Shown one piece after another: positions 44,230-53,988 of a stretch of DNA of 64,000 bases (the stretch's first letter is position 1; every line of letters begins with the position of its first letter). Origin of the DNA: an uncultured Lachnospiraceae bacterium (GTDB lineage Bacteria; Bacillota; Clostridia; Lachnospirales; Lachnospiraceae); the NCBI GenBank assembly GCA_946182825.1, contig CAMGZH010000006.1, positions 36,490 to 100,489 of the forward strand. Direction: 5' to 3'. Made by a program: the position numbers and the translations under genes. The notes under the pieces are model-generated. The model was not told the DNA's origin, ran no database searches, and saw only the letters and a program-made list of their open reading frames with translations.

Positions 44230-46746
44230 TTATTTGTTCTCCTCCGGATCTGCCTCAGCTTCTGCTTCAGCTGCTGCCTCTTCTTCCTCGTTCATGATAA
44301 CATCCTTTCTGACTTTGGCGATGGATGCTACCGTCTCATTGTCCTTAAGGTCAATGAGCTTAACGCCGGAAGTAATACGAGAGGAGAGTGTTGTCTCGTT
44401 AACACGGATCCTGATAACGATACCCTCTGTGTTGATCAGCATTACCTGATCATCCTTATTCACGGCCTTTGCTCCTACAAGCTGGCCTGTTTTTTCTGTG
44501 ATCTTATAACACTTAACACCCTTTGTTCCCCTATGCTTTGTCGGGAATTCTGATGTTAATGTGCACTTACCGATACCCTTTTCGGATACAAGCATGATGG
44601 ACTCGCCCTGGGATGCAAGCTGCATTGCAATGATATAATCCTGATCTGCAAGATTCATTCCAATGACACCCATTGCGGTTCGACCGGTTCCACGAAGTTC
44701 TGTTGCCTTGAATCTTGTACACTGACCCTGAACCGTGAAGAGTAAAATGTCGTCCTCATCGGTGATCTTCTTCACTTCGATCAGCTTGTCATTTTCCTTA
44801 AGATTGATAGCAACCAGTCCGTTCTTACGGATATTATTGAACTCGGAAAGCTTTGTCTTCTTGACGATACCTGTCTTTGTTGCCATAAACAGATACTCGT
44901 CATTGCTTACTTCTTCATCCTTCATCGGGATCATGGAAGTAATATGCTCCTCCGGCTGGAGCGGAATCAGGTTAATGATCGCCGTTCCTCTTGCCGTTCT
45001 TGAAGCCTCCGGAATCTCATATGCCTTTAACCGATAAACCCGGCCGAAGTTGGTGAAGAACATCATGTAATGATGGTTCGTCGTCATCATCATCTCAACG
45101 ATGTAATCCTCGTCGATGGTCTCCATTCCCTTGATTCCCTTACCTCCACGGTTCTGAGCCTTGAAGTTATCGGTATTCATTCTCTTGATATATCCAAGCT
45201 TCGTAAAGGTGATTACAGTAGGATCATCCGGAATCAGATCCTCCATATTGATCTCATTCTCATCGTAACCGATGGATGTACGGCGCTCATCACCATATTT
45301 GTCGGCATATACAAGGATCTCTTCTTTGATTACACCCAAAAGCTTTTTCATATCTCCGAGAATTCCCTGTAAGTATGCGATTCTCTCCTGAAGCTCTTTA
45401 TATTCATTCTCCAACTTGCCTCTTTCGAGACCGGTCAGAGCACGAAGGCGCATATCTACGATTGCCTGAGCCTGAGCATCGGATAAACCAAACCGCTGCA
45501 TAAGGGATGTCTTGGCCTTCTCAACGGTTTCAGAATTTCGGATGATCTGAATCACTTCATCGATGTGATCCAATGCAATCAACAAGCCTTCTAAAATATG
45601 GGCTCTCTGCTGTGCCTTATTCAGATCGAACTTGGTACGACGGGTCACAACGTCCTTCTGATGCTCCAGATAGTAACCCAGCATTTCTTTAAGATTTAAA
45701 ATCTTCGGCTGGTTATTTACCAGTGCAAGCATAATAACACCAAAGGTATCCTGTAGCTGTGTATGCTTAAACAGCTTATTCAGCATTACCGTTGGGTTAA
45801 CATCCTTACGTAGTTCGATGCAGATACGCATTCCCTCACGGGAAGACTCATCACGAAGATCGGTAATTCCGTCCAATCGCTTATCACGAACCAGATCAGC
45901 AATATTGGAGATCAGTCTCGCCTTGTTCACGTAGTACGGAAGCTCAGTAACAACGATTCGGTTCTTGCCGTTTCTCATAGGCTCGATATCGGTTACGGCA
46001 CGCACCTTGATCTTGCCACGTCCTGTTCGATACGCCTCGCTGATACCACTGACTCCGAGGATCTCGCCACCGGTCGGGAAATCCGGTCCCTTGATGATCT
46101 GCATGATCTCATCGATATCGGTATCACGGTCTTCATTCACCTCATTATCGATGATACGGACAACCGCATCCACAACTTCCTTCAGGTTGTGCGGCGGAAT
46201 ATTGGTTGCCATACCTACAGCAATTCCCTGTGTTCCGTTTACCAGAAGATTCGGGTAACGGGCAGGAAGAACCACCGGTTCCTTCTCTGTCTCATCATAG
46301 TTCGGCGCAAAATCTACTGTGTCTTTATTGATATCCTGGATCATTGCCAGAGAGATCTTGGCAAGTCTTGCCTCTGTGTATCGCATAGCAGCAGCGCCAT
46401 CACCATCCACAGATCCAAAGTTACCATGTCCGTCGATCAATGGATAACGCGTGCTCCAATCCTGCGCCAGATTAACCATTGCTCCATAAATGGATGAGTC
46501 ACCATGCGGATGGTATTTACCCATGGTATCTCCAACGATACGCGCACACTTTCGATGCGGCTTATCTGGGAAATTGCTCATCTCGTTCATAGAGTAGAGG
46601 ATTCTTCTCTGTACCGGCTTGAGTCCGTCTCTTACATCCGGCAAGGCACGGGATGCAATAACGCTCATGGCATAATCGATGTAGGATGTCTCCATTGTTT
46701 TTTTGAGATCTACATCCCGGATATTATCAAATATTGTATCGTCCAT
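44230..46746 (-). CDS. gyrA: DNA gyrase subunit A
   Basis: 838 residues. Breakage-reunion subunit: winged helix with RDGLKPVQRRILY, catalytic Tyr123 in AAMRYTEARL, and a C-terminal beta-pinwheel with the GyrA-box variant QNRGGKG. The quinolone region reads HPHGDSSIYGAM: serine at 84 (the E. coli Ser83 position) but glycine at 88 (the Asp87 position). The C-terminus is a poly-acidic tail. 15 nt after gyrB; the fumA start is fused to its stop. Confidence 0.98.
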   Translation of the reverse strand: MDDTIFDNIRDVDLKKTMETSYIDYAMSVIASRALPDVRDGLKPVQRRILYSMNEMSNFPDKPHRKCARIVGDTMGKYHPHGDSSIYGAMVNLAQDWSTRYPLIDGHGNFGSVDGDGAAAMRYTEARLAKISLAMIQDINKDTVDFAPNYDETEKEPVVLPARYPNLLVNGTQGIAVGMATNIPPHNLKEVVDAVVRIIDNEVNEDRDTDIDEIMQIIKGPDFPTGGEILGVSGISEAYRTGRGKIKVRAVTDIEPMRNGKNRIVVTELPYYVNKARLISNIADLVRDKRLDGITDLRDESSREGMRICIELRKDVNPTVMLNKLFKHTQLQDTFGVIMLALVNNQPKILNLKEMLGYYLEHQKDVVTRRTKFDLNKAQQRAHILEGLLIALDHIDEVIQIIRNSETVEKAKTSLMQRFGLSDAQAQAIVDMRLRALTGLERGKLENEYKELQERIAYLQGILGDMKKLLGVIKEEILVYADKYGDERRTSIGYDENEINMEDLIPDDPTVITFTKLGYIKRMNTDNFKAQNRGGKGIKGMETIDEDYIVEMMMTTNHHYMMFFTNFGRVYRLKAYEIPEASRTARGTAIINLIPLQPEEHITSMIPMKDEEVSNDEYLFMATKTGIVKKTKLSEFNNIRKNGLVAINLKENDKLIEVKKITDEDDILLFTVQGQCTRFKATELRGTGRTAMGVIGMNLADQDYIIAMQLASQGESIMLVSEKGIGKCTLTSEFPTKHRGTKGVKCYKITEKTGQLVGAKAVNKDDQVMLINTEGIVIRIRVNETTLSSRITSGVKLIDLKDNETVASIAKVRKDVIMNEEEEAAAEAEAEADPEENK

Positions 46747-46761
46747 ATGCTCCTCGCTCTA

Positions 46762-48681
46762 TTAGATATCCAAGTTCTGTACGTACTTCGCATTCTCTTC
46801 AATGAATTCACGACGCGGTTCAACCTTATCGCCCATCAGTGTTGAGAAAACTTTATCAACCTCAGACAGATCATCATCGTCCATCTGTACTCTCTTAAGG
46901 ACACGACTCTTCGGATCCATTGTTGTCTCCCAAAGCTGATCCGCATCCATCTCACCAAGTCCCTTATAACGCTGGACTTTGTTGTTACCGTCACGACCGA
47001 TCTCTGTCATGATCTTGTTCAACTGCTCGTCACTGTATGCATACCATATCTTACGATTCCGCTCGATCTTATAGAGAGGCGGCATTGCAAGATAAACATA
47101 TCCCTGACGGATCAGTTCCGGCATGAAACGATAAAGGAATGTCAGCATCAGGGTTGCAATATGAGCGCCGTCCACATCGGCATCGGTCATAATGATGATC
47201 TTGTGATAGCGGAGTTTGCTGATATCAAAATCATCCAGAATACCGGTTCCGAATGCTGTGATCATTGCCTTGATCTCCGCATTACCGTAGATTCTGTCTT
47301 CCCGGGCCTTTTCAACATTCAGGATCTTACCACGAAGAGGAAGGATCGCCTGAGTTGCACGGCTTCGCGCAGTTTTCGCACTTCCACCCGCAGAGTCACC
47401 CTCTACGATAAAAATCTCACAGTTTTCCGGATTCTTATCGGAGCAATCCGCAAGCTTTCCTGGAAGAGAGGTTGACTCAAGAGCCGTCTTACGTCTGGTC
47501 AGATCTCTCGCCTTACGGGCAGCATCCCTGGCACGCTGTGCAAGAAGAGACTTCTCGCAAATACTCTTTGCAACCTGAGGATTCTGCTCAAGGAAATAAG
47601 TCAGTTGCTCACTTACGATATTATCCACCGCACCACGAGCTTCGCTGTTACCTAATTTCTGCTTTGTCTGACCTTCGAACTGAGGCTCACCGATCTTGAT
47701 ACTGATGATGGCAGTCAGTCCCTCTCGAATATCATCACCGGTCAACTGAGGATCGGTATCTTTTAAAATTTTGTTCTCACGGGCATAGTTATTAAAGGTC
47801 TTAGTGATTGCACTTCTAAAACCTGCCACGTGAGTACCACCTTCCGGTGTAATGATGTTATTTACAAAGCTGTAGGAAGAATCGTTATATGAGTCGTTGT
47901 GCTGCATTGCAACTTCGACCTGAACTCCGTCCTTAATACCTTCGCAATAGATAATAGAAGAGTAGAGTGGTTCTTTTCCACGATTCAAGTACTCTACAAA
48001 TTCCTTGATTCCACCTTCGTAGTGGAAGATATCTTCCTTCTCATGACCTTCGCGCTTATCCCGAAGTGTAATCTTGAGATTTCTGGTAAGAAAAGCTGTT
48101 TCACGAAGACGAACCTTCAGTACGTCATAATCGTAGATCGTATCTTCAAAAATCTCGCCATCCGGCTTAAATGTTACGGTTGTTCCGGTATTTTCTCCCT
48201 CATAGGTTCCGACCTCTTTCAGAGGATACATTGTGTTTCCTCGCTCGTAACGCTGCTGGAAAATCTTACCATCACGACGAACCTGAACTTCCAGCCACTC
48301 GGAAAGAGCATTTACAACCGATGCACCTACTCCATGAAGTCCACCGGATACCTTGTATCCTCCACCGCCGAACTTTCCGCCGGCATGAAGAACGGTAAAT
48401 ACAACTTCAACGGCTGGTTTGCCTGCGTCATGGTTGATGTCTACCGGAATTCCACGACCATTATCACTTACCGTGATGATCTCTCCATCATTGACCTCAA
48501 CAACAATGTGACTACAGAATCCTGCTAATGCTTCGTCAACGGCATTATCAACGATCTCGTATACCAGATGATGAAGACCTCTGGAAGAGGTGCTGCCGAT
48601 ATACATACCAGGACGTTTTCTAACAGCTTCCAGTCCTTTTAAAATTTGGATCTGGTCTCCGCCGTATTCCTGTTCACTCAT
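46762..48681 (-). CDS. gyrB: DNA gyrase subunit B
   Basis: 639 residues. GHKL ATPase domain ([38 protein letters not shown]), transducer, and TOPRIM domain with EGDSAGG and DADVDGAHI, then [10 protein letters not shown]. Introduces negative supercoils with GyrA. In the conserved dnaA-dnaN-yaaA-recF-gyrB-gyrA block, 13 nt after recF. Confidence 0.98.
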   Translation of the reverse strand: MSEQEYGGDQIQILKGLEAVRKRPGMYIGSTSSRGLHHLVYEIVDNAVDEALAGFCSHIVVEVNDGEIITVSDNGRGIPVDINHDAGKPAVEVVFTVLHAGGKFGGGGYKVSGGLHGVGASVVNALSEWLEVQVRRDGKIFQQRYERGNTMYPLKEVGTYEGENTGTTVTFKPDGEIFEDTIYDYDVLKVRLRETAFLTRNLKITLRDKREGHEKEDIFHYEGGIKEFVEYLNRGKEPLYSSIIYCEGIKDGVQVEVAMQHNDSYNDSSYSFVNNIITPEGGTHVAGFRSAITKTFNNYARENKILKDTDPQLTGDDIREGLTAIISIKIGEPQFEGQTKQKLGNSEARGAVDNIVSEQLTYFLEQNPQVAKSICEKSLLAQRARDAARKARDLTRRKTALESTSLPGKLADCSDKNPENCEIFIVEGDSAGGSAKTARSRATQAILPLRGKILNVEKAREDRIYGNAEIKAMITAFGTGILDDFDISKLRYHKIIIMTDADVDGAHIATLMLTFLYRFMPELIRQGYVYLAMPPLYKIERNRKIWYAYSDEQLNKIMTEIGRDGNNKVQRYKGLGEMDADQLWETTMDPKSRVLKRVQMDDDDLSEVDKVFSTLMGDKVEPRREFIEENAKYVQNLDI

Positions 48682-48694
48682 GTTTATCCTCCAC

Positions 48695-49801
48695 TCACTT
48701 TACGATGGCGCCGTTTTCGTCTTTTTCAAAGACTTTGCCCGCCACCACTTCAAATACTTTATTGATGGGAAACCGGTTTTTCACAAAATCATCCAAACCG
48801 GTACAGGTAATGATGGTCTGTGTATCCTTTAAACTTCCCAGCAAAAAATTCTGACGGTTACTATCCAGTTCTGACATAACATCATCCAACAATAAAACAG
48901 GTCGTTCCCCTGTTGTACTTTCAATCACTGAAATCTCAGAAAGTTTCAGTGAGAGAGCACAGGTCCTTTGCTGTCCCTGTGATCCAAATCTTCGAATGTC
49001 GATGCCGTCAATTTCAAACTTGATATCATCCCTATGTGGACCAACGTTTGTCTGCGCCTGCTTCAGGTCTCTTTCTCTGCAGTTGACCAGTTCATCCGCA
49101 AAAAACATGTCCTCAATATTAGGTTCATAGCTTAATTTTGCGATTTCTTTCCCACCGGAGATCTGACGATGCAGTTCTGTAACAGTAGGAGCGATCTCCT
49201 GTAAAAACCTCCGTCTCCGCTCAATGATCTTTTTTCCGTATTCCACCAGCTGGTCATCCCAATCCGGCAGAATCTCTTTCAAAGACGGATTATAGTATAT
49301 CTCTTTTAACAGCTTATTACGCTGTTGAAGAGCATTTTTATAATTTGATAAATTATAAAGATATATTTTATCGATCTGGCAAAGCTCACTGTCAATAAAG
49401 CGCCGACGCCGGTCCGGACCGTTTTTGATAATATTAAGATCTTCCGGAGAGAAGAAAATAATATTTAAAATTCCAAAAAGCTCCGAAGCCTTCTTGATGG
49501 GAATCTTATTGATGGCAATTCCCTTGGCATGATTCTTCTTGAGATGAAAATCAATCTTATATTCCCTACCATCCTTCAGAACCGTAGTACAGATATGAGA
49601 TTCATTTTCGCCAAAGCGGATCATCTCTTTTTCATGGCTGCCTTTATGTGACTTTGTTGTTCCTGAAAGGTATAAAGCTTCAAGAATATTCGTCTTGCCT
49701 TGGGCATTATCTCCGTAAATGATATTGGTATCCGGATCAAATTGAATCTCCAGATTCTCGTAATTACGGAAATCCTTCAGCTTCATGGATGTCAGGATCA
49801 T
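48695..49801 (-). CDS. recF: DNA replication and repair protein RecF
   Basis: 368 residues. SMC-like ATPase that helps load RecA at gaps. Walker [10 protein letters not shown] near residues 30-38, ABC-type signature [16 protein letters not shown] and Walker [11 protein letters not shown] are visible. The start overlaps the yaaA stop by 4 nt (ATGA). Confidence 0.97.
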   Translation of the reverse strand: MILTSMKLKDFRNYENLEIQFDPDTNIIYGDNAQGKTNILEALYLSGTTKSHKGSHEKEMIRFGENESHICTTVLKDGREYKIDFHLKKNHAKGIAINKIPIKKASELFGILNIIFFSPEDLNIIKNGPDRRRRFIDSELCQIDKIYLYNLSNYKNALQQRNKLLKEIYYNPSLKEILPDWDDQLVEYGKKIIERRRRFLQEIAPTVTELHRQISGGKEIAKLSYEPNIEDMFFADELVNCRERDLKQAQTNVGPHRDDIKFEIDGIDIRRFGSQGQQRTCALSLKLSEISVIESTTGERPVLLLDDVMSELDSNRQNFLLGSLKDTQTIITCTGLDDFVKNRFPINKVFEVVAGKVFEKDENGAIVK

Positions 49802-50013
49802 CTTACGACCTTTACCGTTTCACCGTTATACTCCACAACATCTCCATCGTAGAGCTTTCTTCCACGGCGTGTATCCACTTCACCATTGACTGTAACTTCA
49901 CCATCCTGGATATAGACTTTCGCCTCTACCCCGGATGAGACCCAGTTTGCCTTTTTCATAAGCTGACCGAGTTTGATAAATTCATCTGTTTCTCTGATTT
50001 TAATCTCTGTCAT
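49798..50013 (-). CDS. yaaA: S4-domain RNA-binding protein YaaA
   Basis: 71 residues. A single S4 domain (FIKLGQLMKKANWVSSGVEAK then the VNGEVDTRRGRKL segment). Always lies between dnaN and recF in Firmicutes; thought to act in ribosome function. dnaN ends 5 nt upstream, recF overlaps its stop. Confidence 0.94.
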   Translation of the reverse strand: MTEIKIRETDEFIKLGQLMKKANWVSSGVEAKVYIQDGEVTVNGEVDTRRGRKLYDGDVVEYNGETVKVVR

Positions 50014-50018
50014 ATATC

Positions 50019-51131
50019 CTACTTAACTGAACTGAAATTAACAGGAAGAATAATATAAATATAGGTTTCCTGCTCGTTCTTAATAAAACACGGAGCCTTA
50101 GGGTTTAACATATACAGATTGACTTCCTCATCATCAACGACACGAAGTGCATCCATAAAGAATTTCGGATTGAATCCAATCATGATATCCTTACCCTCTT
50201 TTTCAACGGTTCGGTCTTCCTTCATGGAACCAATGAAAGAATTGGAGGTAAGCTCCATATTCTGACCTTCAATGTTCATGATGATCGGTTTCTTGTCACC
50301 CTCCTTAACCAGAAGAGTAGCACGGGCAATACTGTCCATAAGTTCACGCTTGTTCACACGGACTCTTGTCTCATAGTCCGACTTCATCATCTGCTCATAA
50401 CGGAAATACTCACCATCAATGAGTCTGGAAACCATGGTGGTATTCTCAAACTCAAAGATAATATGGTTATCTGTAATATAGATCTCCATCATATCCTCGA
50501 TGGAACCGTTAATGATCTTACTGATCTCGTTCAGGGTCTTACCCGGAACAATGACTTTCTTGTTCTCATAGCTGTCTTTCAGTTCAATGACACGAATGGA
50601 AATACGATGTCCATCCAGTGCAACCATCTTCAGATGATTTCCATTGATTTCAACAAGGATACCCGTCATCATCTTATTGGTATCATTGTCAGAAATAGAA
50701 AAGCTGGTCTGGCGTACAATCTCCCGCAGTGTAAACTGGGAGATGATCAAAGGCTGGTTTCTTGGAATAACCGGAATATAGGAAAAATCCTCTCCGGATT
50801 TGCCAACGATCTTATATTCTGCATTCTCACATCGAATGATAGTCTGGAATGTTTCGTTTGTTTCGATGGTAACATCCGACTTTGGCAGATTGCGAATAAG
50901 ATCTGAAAAAAGCTTAGCATCCAAAGCAATAATACCTGGCTGTTCAATGGTACCTTCAGGGATTACGGTTTCGATTCCCATCTCCATATCATTTGCTGTT
51001 AGCTTAATCTCTCCCTTTGAAGCATCAATCAGAATACATTCAAGGATTGCCATAGTAGTTTTACTTGGAACTGCCTTGGATACAATGTTGACACCATTCA
51101 GCAGCGCATTTTGTGAACAAGTGATTTTCAT
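50019..51131 (-). CDS. dnaN: DNA polymerase III beta subunit (sliding clamp)
   Basis: 370 residues. Three repeated clamp domains; conserved LSKILECILI-type start (AILECILIDA), FNPKFFMDALRV and the C-terminal YIILPVNFS. Tethers polymerase to DNA. 196 nt after dnaA; the gap carries weak AT-rich sequence but no convincing DnaA-box cluster. Confidence 0.98.
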   Translation of the reverse strand: MKITCSQNALLNGVNIVSKAVPSKTTMAILECILIDASKGEIKLTANDMEMGIETVIPEGTIEQPGIIALDAKLFSDLIRNLPKSDVTIETNETFQTIIRCENAEYKIVGKSGEDFSYIPVIPRNQPLIISQFTLREIVRQTSFSISDNDTNKMMTGILVEINGNHLKMVALDGHRISIRVIELKDSYENKKVIVPGKTLNEISKIINGSIEDMMEIYITDNHIIFEFENTTMVSRLIDGEYFRYEQMMKSDYETRVRVNKRELMDSIARATLLVKEGDKKPIIMNIEGQNMELTSNSFIGSMKEDRTVEKEGKDIMIGFNPKFFMDALRVVDDEEVNLYMLNPKAPCFIKNEQETYIYIILPVNFSSVK

Positions 51132-51327
51132 GAATTTGTGTGTACTCCTTTCGGCAAGATCCGCATATATTATTAATTAAAATTAGTAATCGTATTCTTA
51201 AGGTCTGTCAATAAGTGGAAAAGCCTCTCAAACCCTTATAAATACTGAAAAAATGATACTTGATAACTTTCAAATTACCGTTGAAGTATCGTTGGTTTGC
51301 TCTTAATAGGGTGTGAATAAGAAAGAC

Positions 51328-52689
51328 CTAGTTGGGGTCGATCTTCTTCTTGATCGCATCGATCTGCTCCCTAAAAGCATCGTCTTGTTCATATTGTTCA
51401 GAAACCTTGTTGGCACCGTGGATAATTGTGGAGTGGTCTCGTCCACCAAGGAAGGATCCAATGGCTTCCAGTGGGGAATCCGTCATCTCCTTACACAGAT
51501 ACATGGCGATCTGACGGGGCTCCGCGATGGTTCGGCTTCTGTTCTTCGAGGTCATCTGGTCAATGGTGATACCATAATGATCGGCTACAACTTCAATTAT
51601 TAATTGTGGAGTAATTTCCTTTGGCTTATCCGGAGCAATAATATTCTGCAGCTCCTTTTCAGCAATTTCCATAGTGATCGGGGTCTTCTCAATGTTGGAA
51701 TAAGCAATCAGTTTATTCAAAGCACCCTCGATCTCACGGATATTGGTCTTAATATTCGTAGCAATATAATTTAAGATCTCATCCTTCAGCTGGATATGAT
51801 CATCCTCTACCTTCTTACGTAAGATGGCCATTCGCGTTTCGTAGTCCGGATTACCGATATCCGCCATTAATCCCCATTCGAAACGGGAACGGATACGGGA
51901 TTCCAGAGTCTCCATCTCCTTCGGCGGTCGATCGGAAGTTAATACGATCTGCTTACCGGCTGCGTGGAGCGCGTTGAATGTGTGGAAAAATTCTTCCTGC
52001 GTACTTTCCTTTCCTATAATAAACTGAATATCATCGATCATTAAAACATCAACCGTACGATACTTCTCACGGAATTTACTCATGGTGGAAGTATTGTTGG
52101 TACTACGGATGGATTCGATGACTTCGTTCAGAAATTCCTCGGAAGTAACGTATAGAACCTTCTTATCCGGATCTTGTTGCAACACAAAATTACCGATGGA
52201 ATGCATCAGGTGAGTCTTACCAAGTCCCGGACCACCGTAAATATAGAGAGGATTGTAGTGTTCTCCCGGTGATTCCGCTACGGCCAAGGCAGCAGATTGT
52301 GCAAATCGGTTATTGTTACCTACGACAAAGGTGTCGAAGGTGTATCGTTCATTCAAATTGGAATTAATATAATTCGGATTCTTTCGTTCTGACTGGGTAG
52401 GAGCAGTAGAGTTCTTCTCTTCAACATCCCTTGATAGGATAAAGTTAATCTTATATTCCTTCCCCGTCATTTCAAAGATCTTAATAACTAAGAGCTTTTC
52501 GTATTTTTTGGCGATGTAATTAATTCCCAGCTTGTCCGTTTCATTGCTTGCCATAACTGTGATCTCTTCATCTGTCACGGAATATAGCTCCAATGGCTTA
52601 AGCCAGGTCTTAAAGGAAATATCCGTTATGCCGTATTCTTCTTTTACTGCCAGCAGGATATCTTCCCACTTATCTTTTAACTGGTTCAT
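51328..52689 (-). CDS. dnaA: Chromosomal replication initiator protein DnaA
   Basis: 453 residues. N-terminal DnaB-interaction domain, AAA+ domain with Walker A GGPGLGKTHLM and Walker B VLMIDDIQF, and C-terminal DnaA-box-binding domain with RDHSTIIHGANKV. Binds the oriC boxes just upstream of its own gene and unwinds DNA. ATG at 52689 with GGAGTAAG upstream. Confidence 0.98.
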   Translation of the reverse strand: MNQLKDKWEDILLAVKEEYGITDISFKTWLKPLELYSVTDEEITVMASNETDKLGINYIAKKYEKLLVIKIFEMTGKEYKINFILSRDVEEKNSTAPTQSERKNPNYINSNLNERYTFDTFVVGNNNRFAQSAALAVAESPGEHYNPLYIYGGPGLGKTHLMHSIGNFVLQQDPDKKVLYVTSEEFLNEVIESIRSTNNTSTMSKFREKYRTVDVLMIDDIQFIIGKESTQEEFFHTFNALHAAGKQIVLTSDRPPKEMETLESRIRSRFEWGLMADIGNPDYETRMAILRKKVEDDHIQLKDEILNYIATNIKTNIREIEGALNKLIAYSNIEKTPITMEIAEKELQNIIAPDKPKEITPQLIIEVVADHYGITIDQMTSKNRSRTIAEPRQIAMYLCKEMTDSPLEAIGSFLGGRDHSTIIHGANKVSEQYEQDDAFREQIDAIKKKIDPN

Positions 52690-53221
52690 TAATTCTTACT
52701 CCAAATTTCTCTATTTATATAGGAAGAAACTCGTTTTCCATTCCCAAAAAGCGACAAAACTCTATCCTCTATTTTAACCAAATCCCCTTAAAACTGCAAC
52801 CTTTCTTATATAGGGTAGTTGATTTTCCTTTTTTTCCTTTCAGGGTGTTTATAATCCGTTTTAGGGGGTGTTTATATCTTCGGAAAATCATATAAGAATA
52901 TATTAGATCGATGACCTCTTGTGAAAAATCCGAAAATGAGGTATAAACCTATCAACGGGACGAAAACCTAGAGTTTTTCAGCGTTTCTTGCTGTTTTAAA
53001 CTCCAAATAAACACATTTGAAAAAGTTTTCCACAGAGTTATCAACACAATGTGAATAACTTCTGGTTATTTTGTTTACTTCTGTGGAAAAACGTTGATTT
53101 CAACTAATATCTTGACTTTTTCTATATTTTTGCTATAATCAGCATTGATGTTCTGCCTATTTATCTCAGACGGGATTTGTACATGGCAGAATAAATTTTA
53201 GAAGAAGGAGGATACATTCAT
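52690..53221. other. oriC: Replication origin region (oriC) between dnaA and rpmH
   Basis: About 530 bp AT-rich gene-free region at which gene orientation reverses. A tight cluster of DnaA boxes lies at 53026-53034 (TTTTCCACA), 53038-53046 (TTATCAACA), 53050-53058 (TTATTCACA on minus) and 53082-53090 (TTTTCCACA on minus), a mirror-like arrangement. A weaker box is at 52920-52928. Long T/A runs on the dnaA side could be the unwinding element. The rpmH promoter is at the right end. Confidence 0.88.
53112..53139 (+). promoter_or_regulatory. Promoter of rpmH-rnpA
   Basis: TTGACT (53112-53117) and TATAAT (53134-53139) with 16-nt spacer and an extended -10 TGC. Confidence 0.9.
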
Positions 53222-53356
53222 ATGAAGATGACATTTCAGCCAAAGAAGCGTCAGAGAGCTAAGGTTCATGGATTCCGTTCCAGAATGAGCACAAAGGGTG
53301 GCCGCAAGGTTATTGCTGCTAGACGCGCTAAGGGTAGAAAGAAGCTTTCCGCATAA
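53222..53356 (+). CDS. rpmH: 50S ribosomal protein L34 (bL34)
   Basis: 44 residues, [20 protein letters not shown]... to KKLSA. Full-length match to the L34 family (Arg/Lys-rich, [15 protein letters not shown] then [17 protein letters not shown]). AAGGAGG ribosome site upstream. First of the rpmH-rnpA-yidD-yidC-jag cluster, standard to the right of oriC. Confidence 0.98.
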   Translation: MKMTFQPKKRQRAKVHGFRSRMSTKGGRKVIAARRAKGRKKLSA

Positions 53357-53397
53357 GGCCACAGTAATGTGGTCTTTTCTTTTTTGTTGAGAAGAGT

Positions 53398-53736
53398 ATG
53401 AAGTTTAGTGAATCATTAAAGAAAAATTCAGATTTTCGAAAAGTTTATCGTAAGGGTAAGTCTAAAGCCGATCATTATCTGGTGCTTTATGTCTTGCCGA
53501 ATGGGACAGATCGTAATAGACTTGGTATCTCAGTCAGCAAGAAGGTGGGAAATTCTGTTGTACGACATCATTTGACGAGACTGATACGAGAAATTTATCG
53601 ACTGCATGAAGAGGAGTTCTGCCCCGGGCAGGATTTAACAGTCATCCTGAGAGGAGCTGCAAAGGATTGTGATTTTCATACCCTTGAGCGGTCTATGCTT
53701 CGACTTATGGATCTTCACCACTTGAAAATTGAATAA
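53398..53736 (+). CDS. rnpA: Ribonuclease P protein component
   Basis: 112 residues. Basic protein that assists the RNase P RNA in removing tRNA 5' leaders. Conserved LGISVSKKVGNSVVRHHLTRLIREIYR matches the family signature, although the usual RNR motif is RHH here. 41 nt after rpmH. Confidence 0.95.
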   Translation: MKFSESLKKNSDFRKVYRKGKSKADHYLVLYVLPNGTDRNRLGISVSKKVGNSVVRHHLTRLIREIYRLHEEEFCPGQDLTVILRGAAKDCDFHTLERSMLRLMDLHHLKIE

Positions 53737-53754
53737 GACATGAAAGGGAGAGAG

Positions 53755-53973
53755 ATGGTTATGGCGAAAAAGTTAATTATCTTTTTTATTCGTTTATATC
53801 AAAAGTATATATCTCCAATGAGAGTCAATAAGTGCCCTTATTGTCCCACTTGTTCCAGGTATGGGCTTGAGGCTGTACAAAAATATGGAGCTGTCAAAGG
53901 CTCTGCTTTGGCTGCTTGGAGGATCCTTCGCTGTAATCCTTTTTCTAAGGGTGGGTATGACCCTGTTCCCTAA
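53755..53973 (+). CDS. yidD: Membrane protein insertion efficiency factor YidD
   Basis: 72 residues from ATG 53755 (AAGGGAG upstream); ATG 53740 and 53761 are alternatives. Family pattern: amphipathic IIFFIRLYQKYISP, then CPYCPTCSRYGLEA and CNPFSKGGYDPVP. Assists YidC. Ends 15 nt before yidC. Confidence 0.92.
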   Translation: MVMAKKLIIFFIRLYQKYISPMRVNKCPYCPTCSRYGLEAVQKYGAVKGSALAAWRILRCNPFSKGGYDPVP

Positions 53974-53988
53974 ATCAGGAGGAACATT

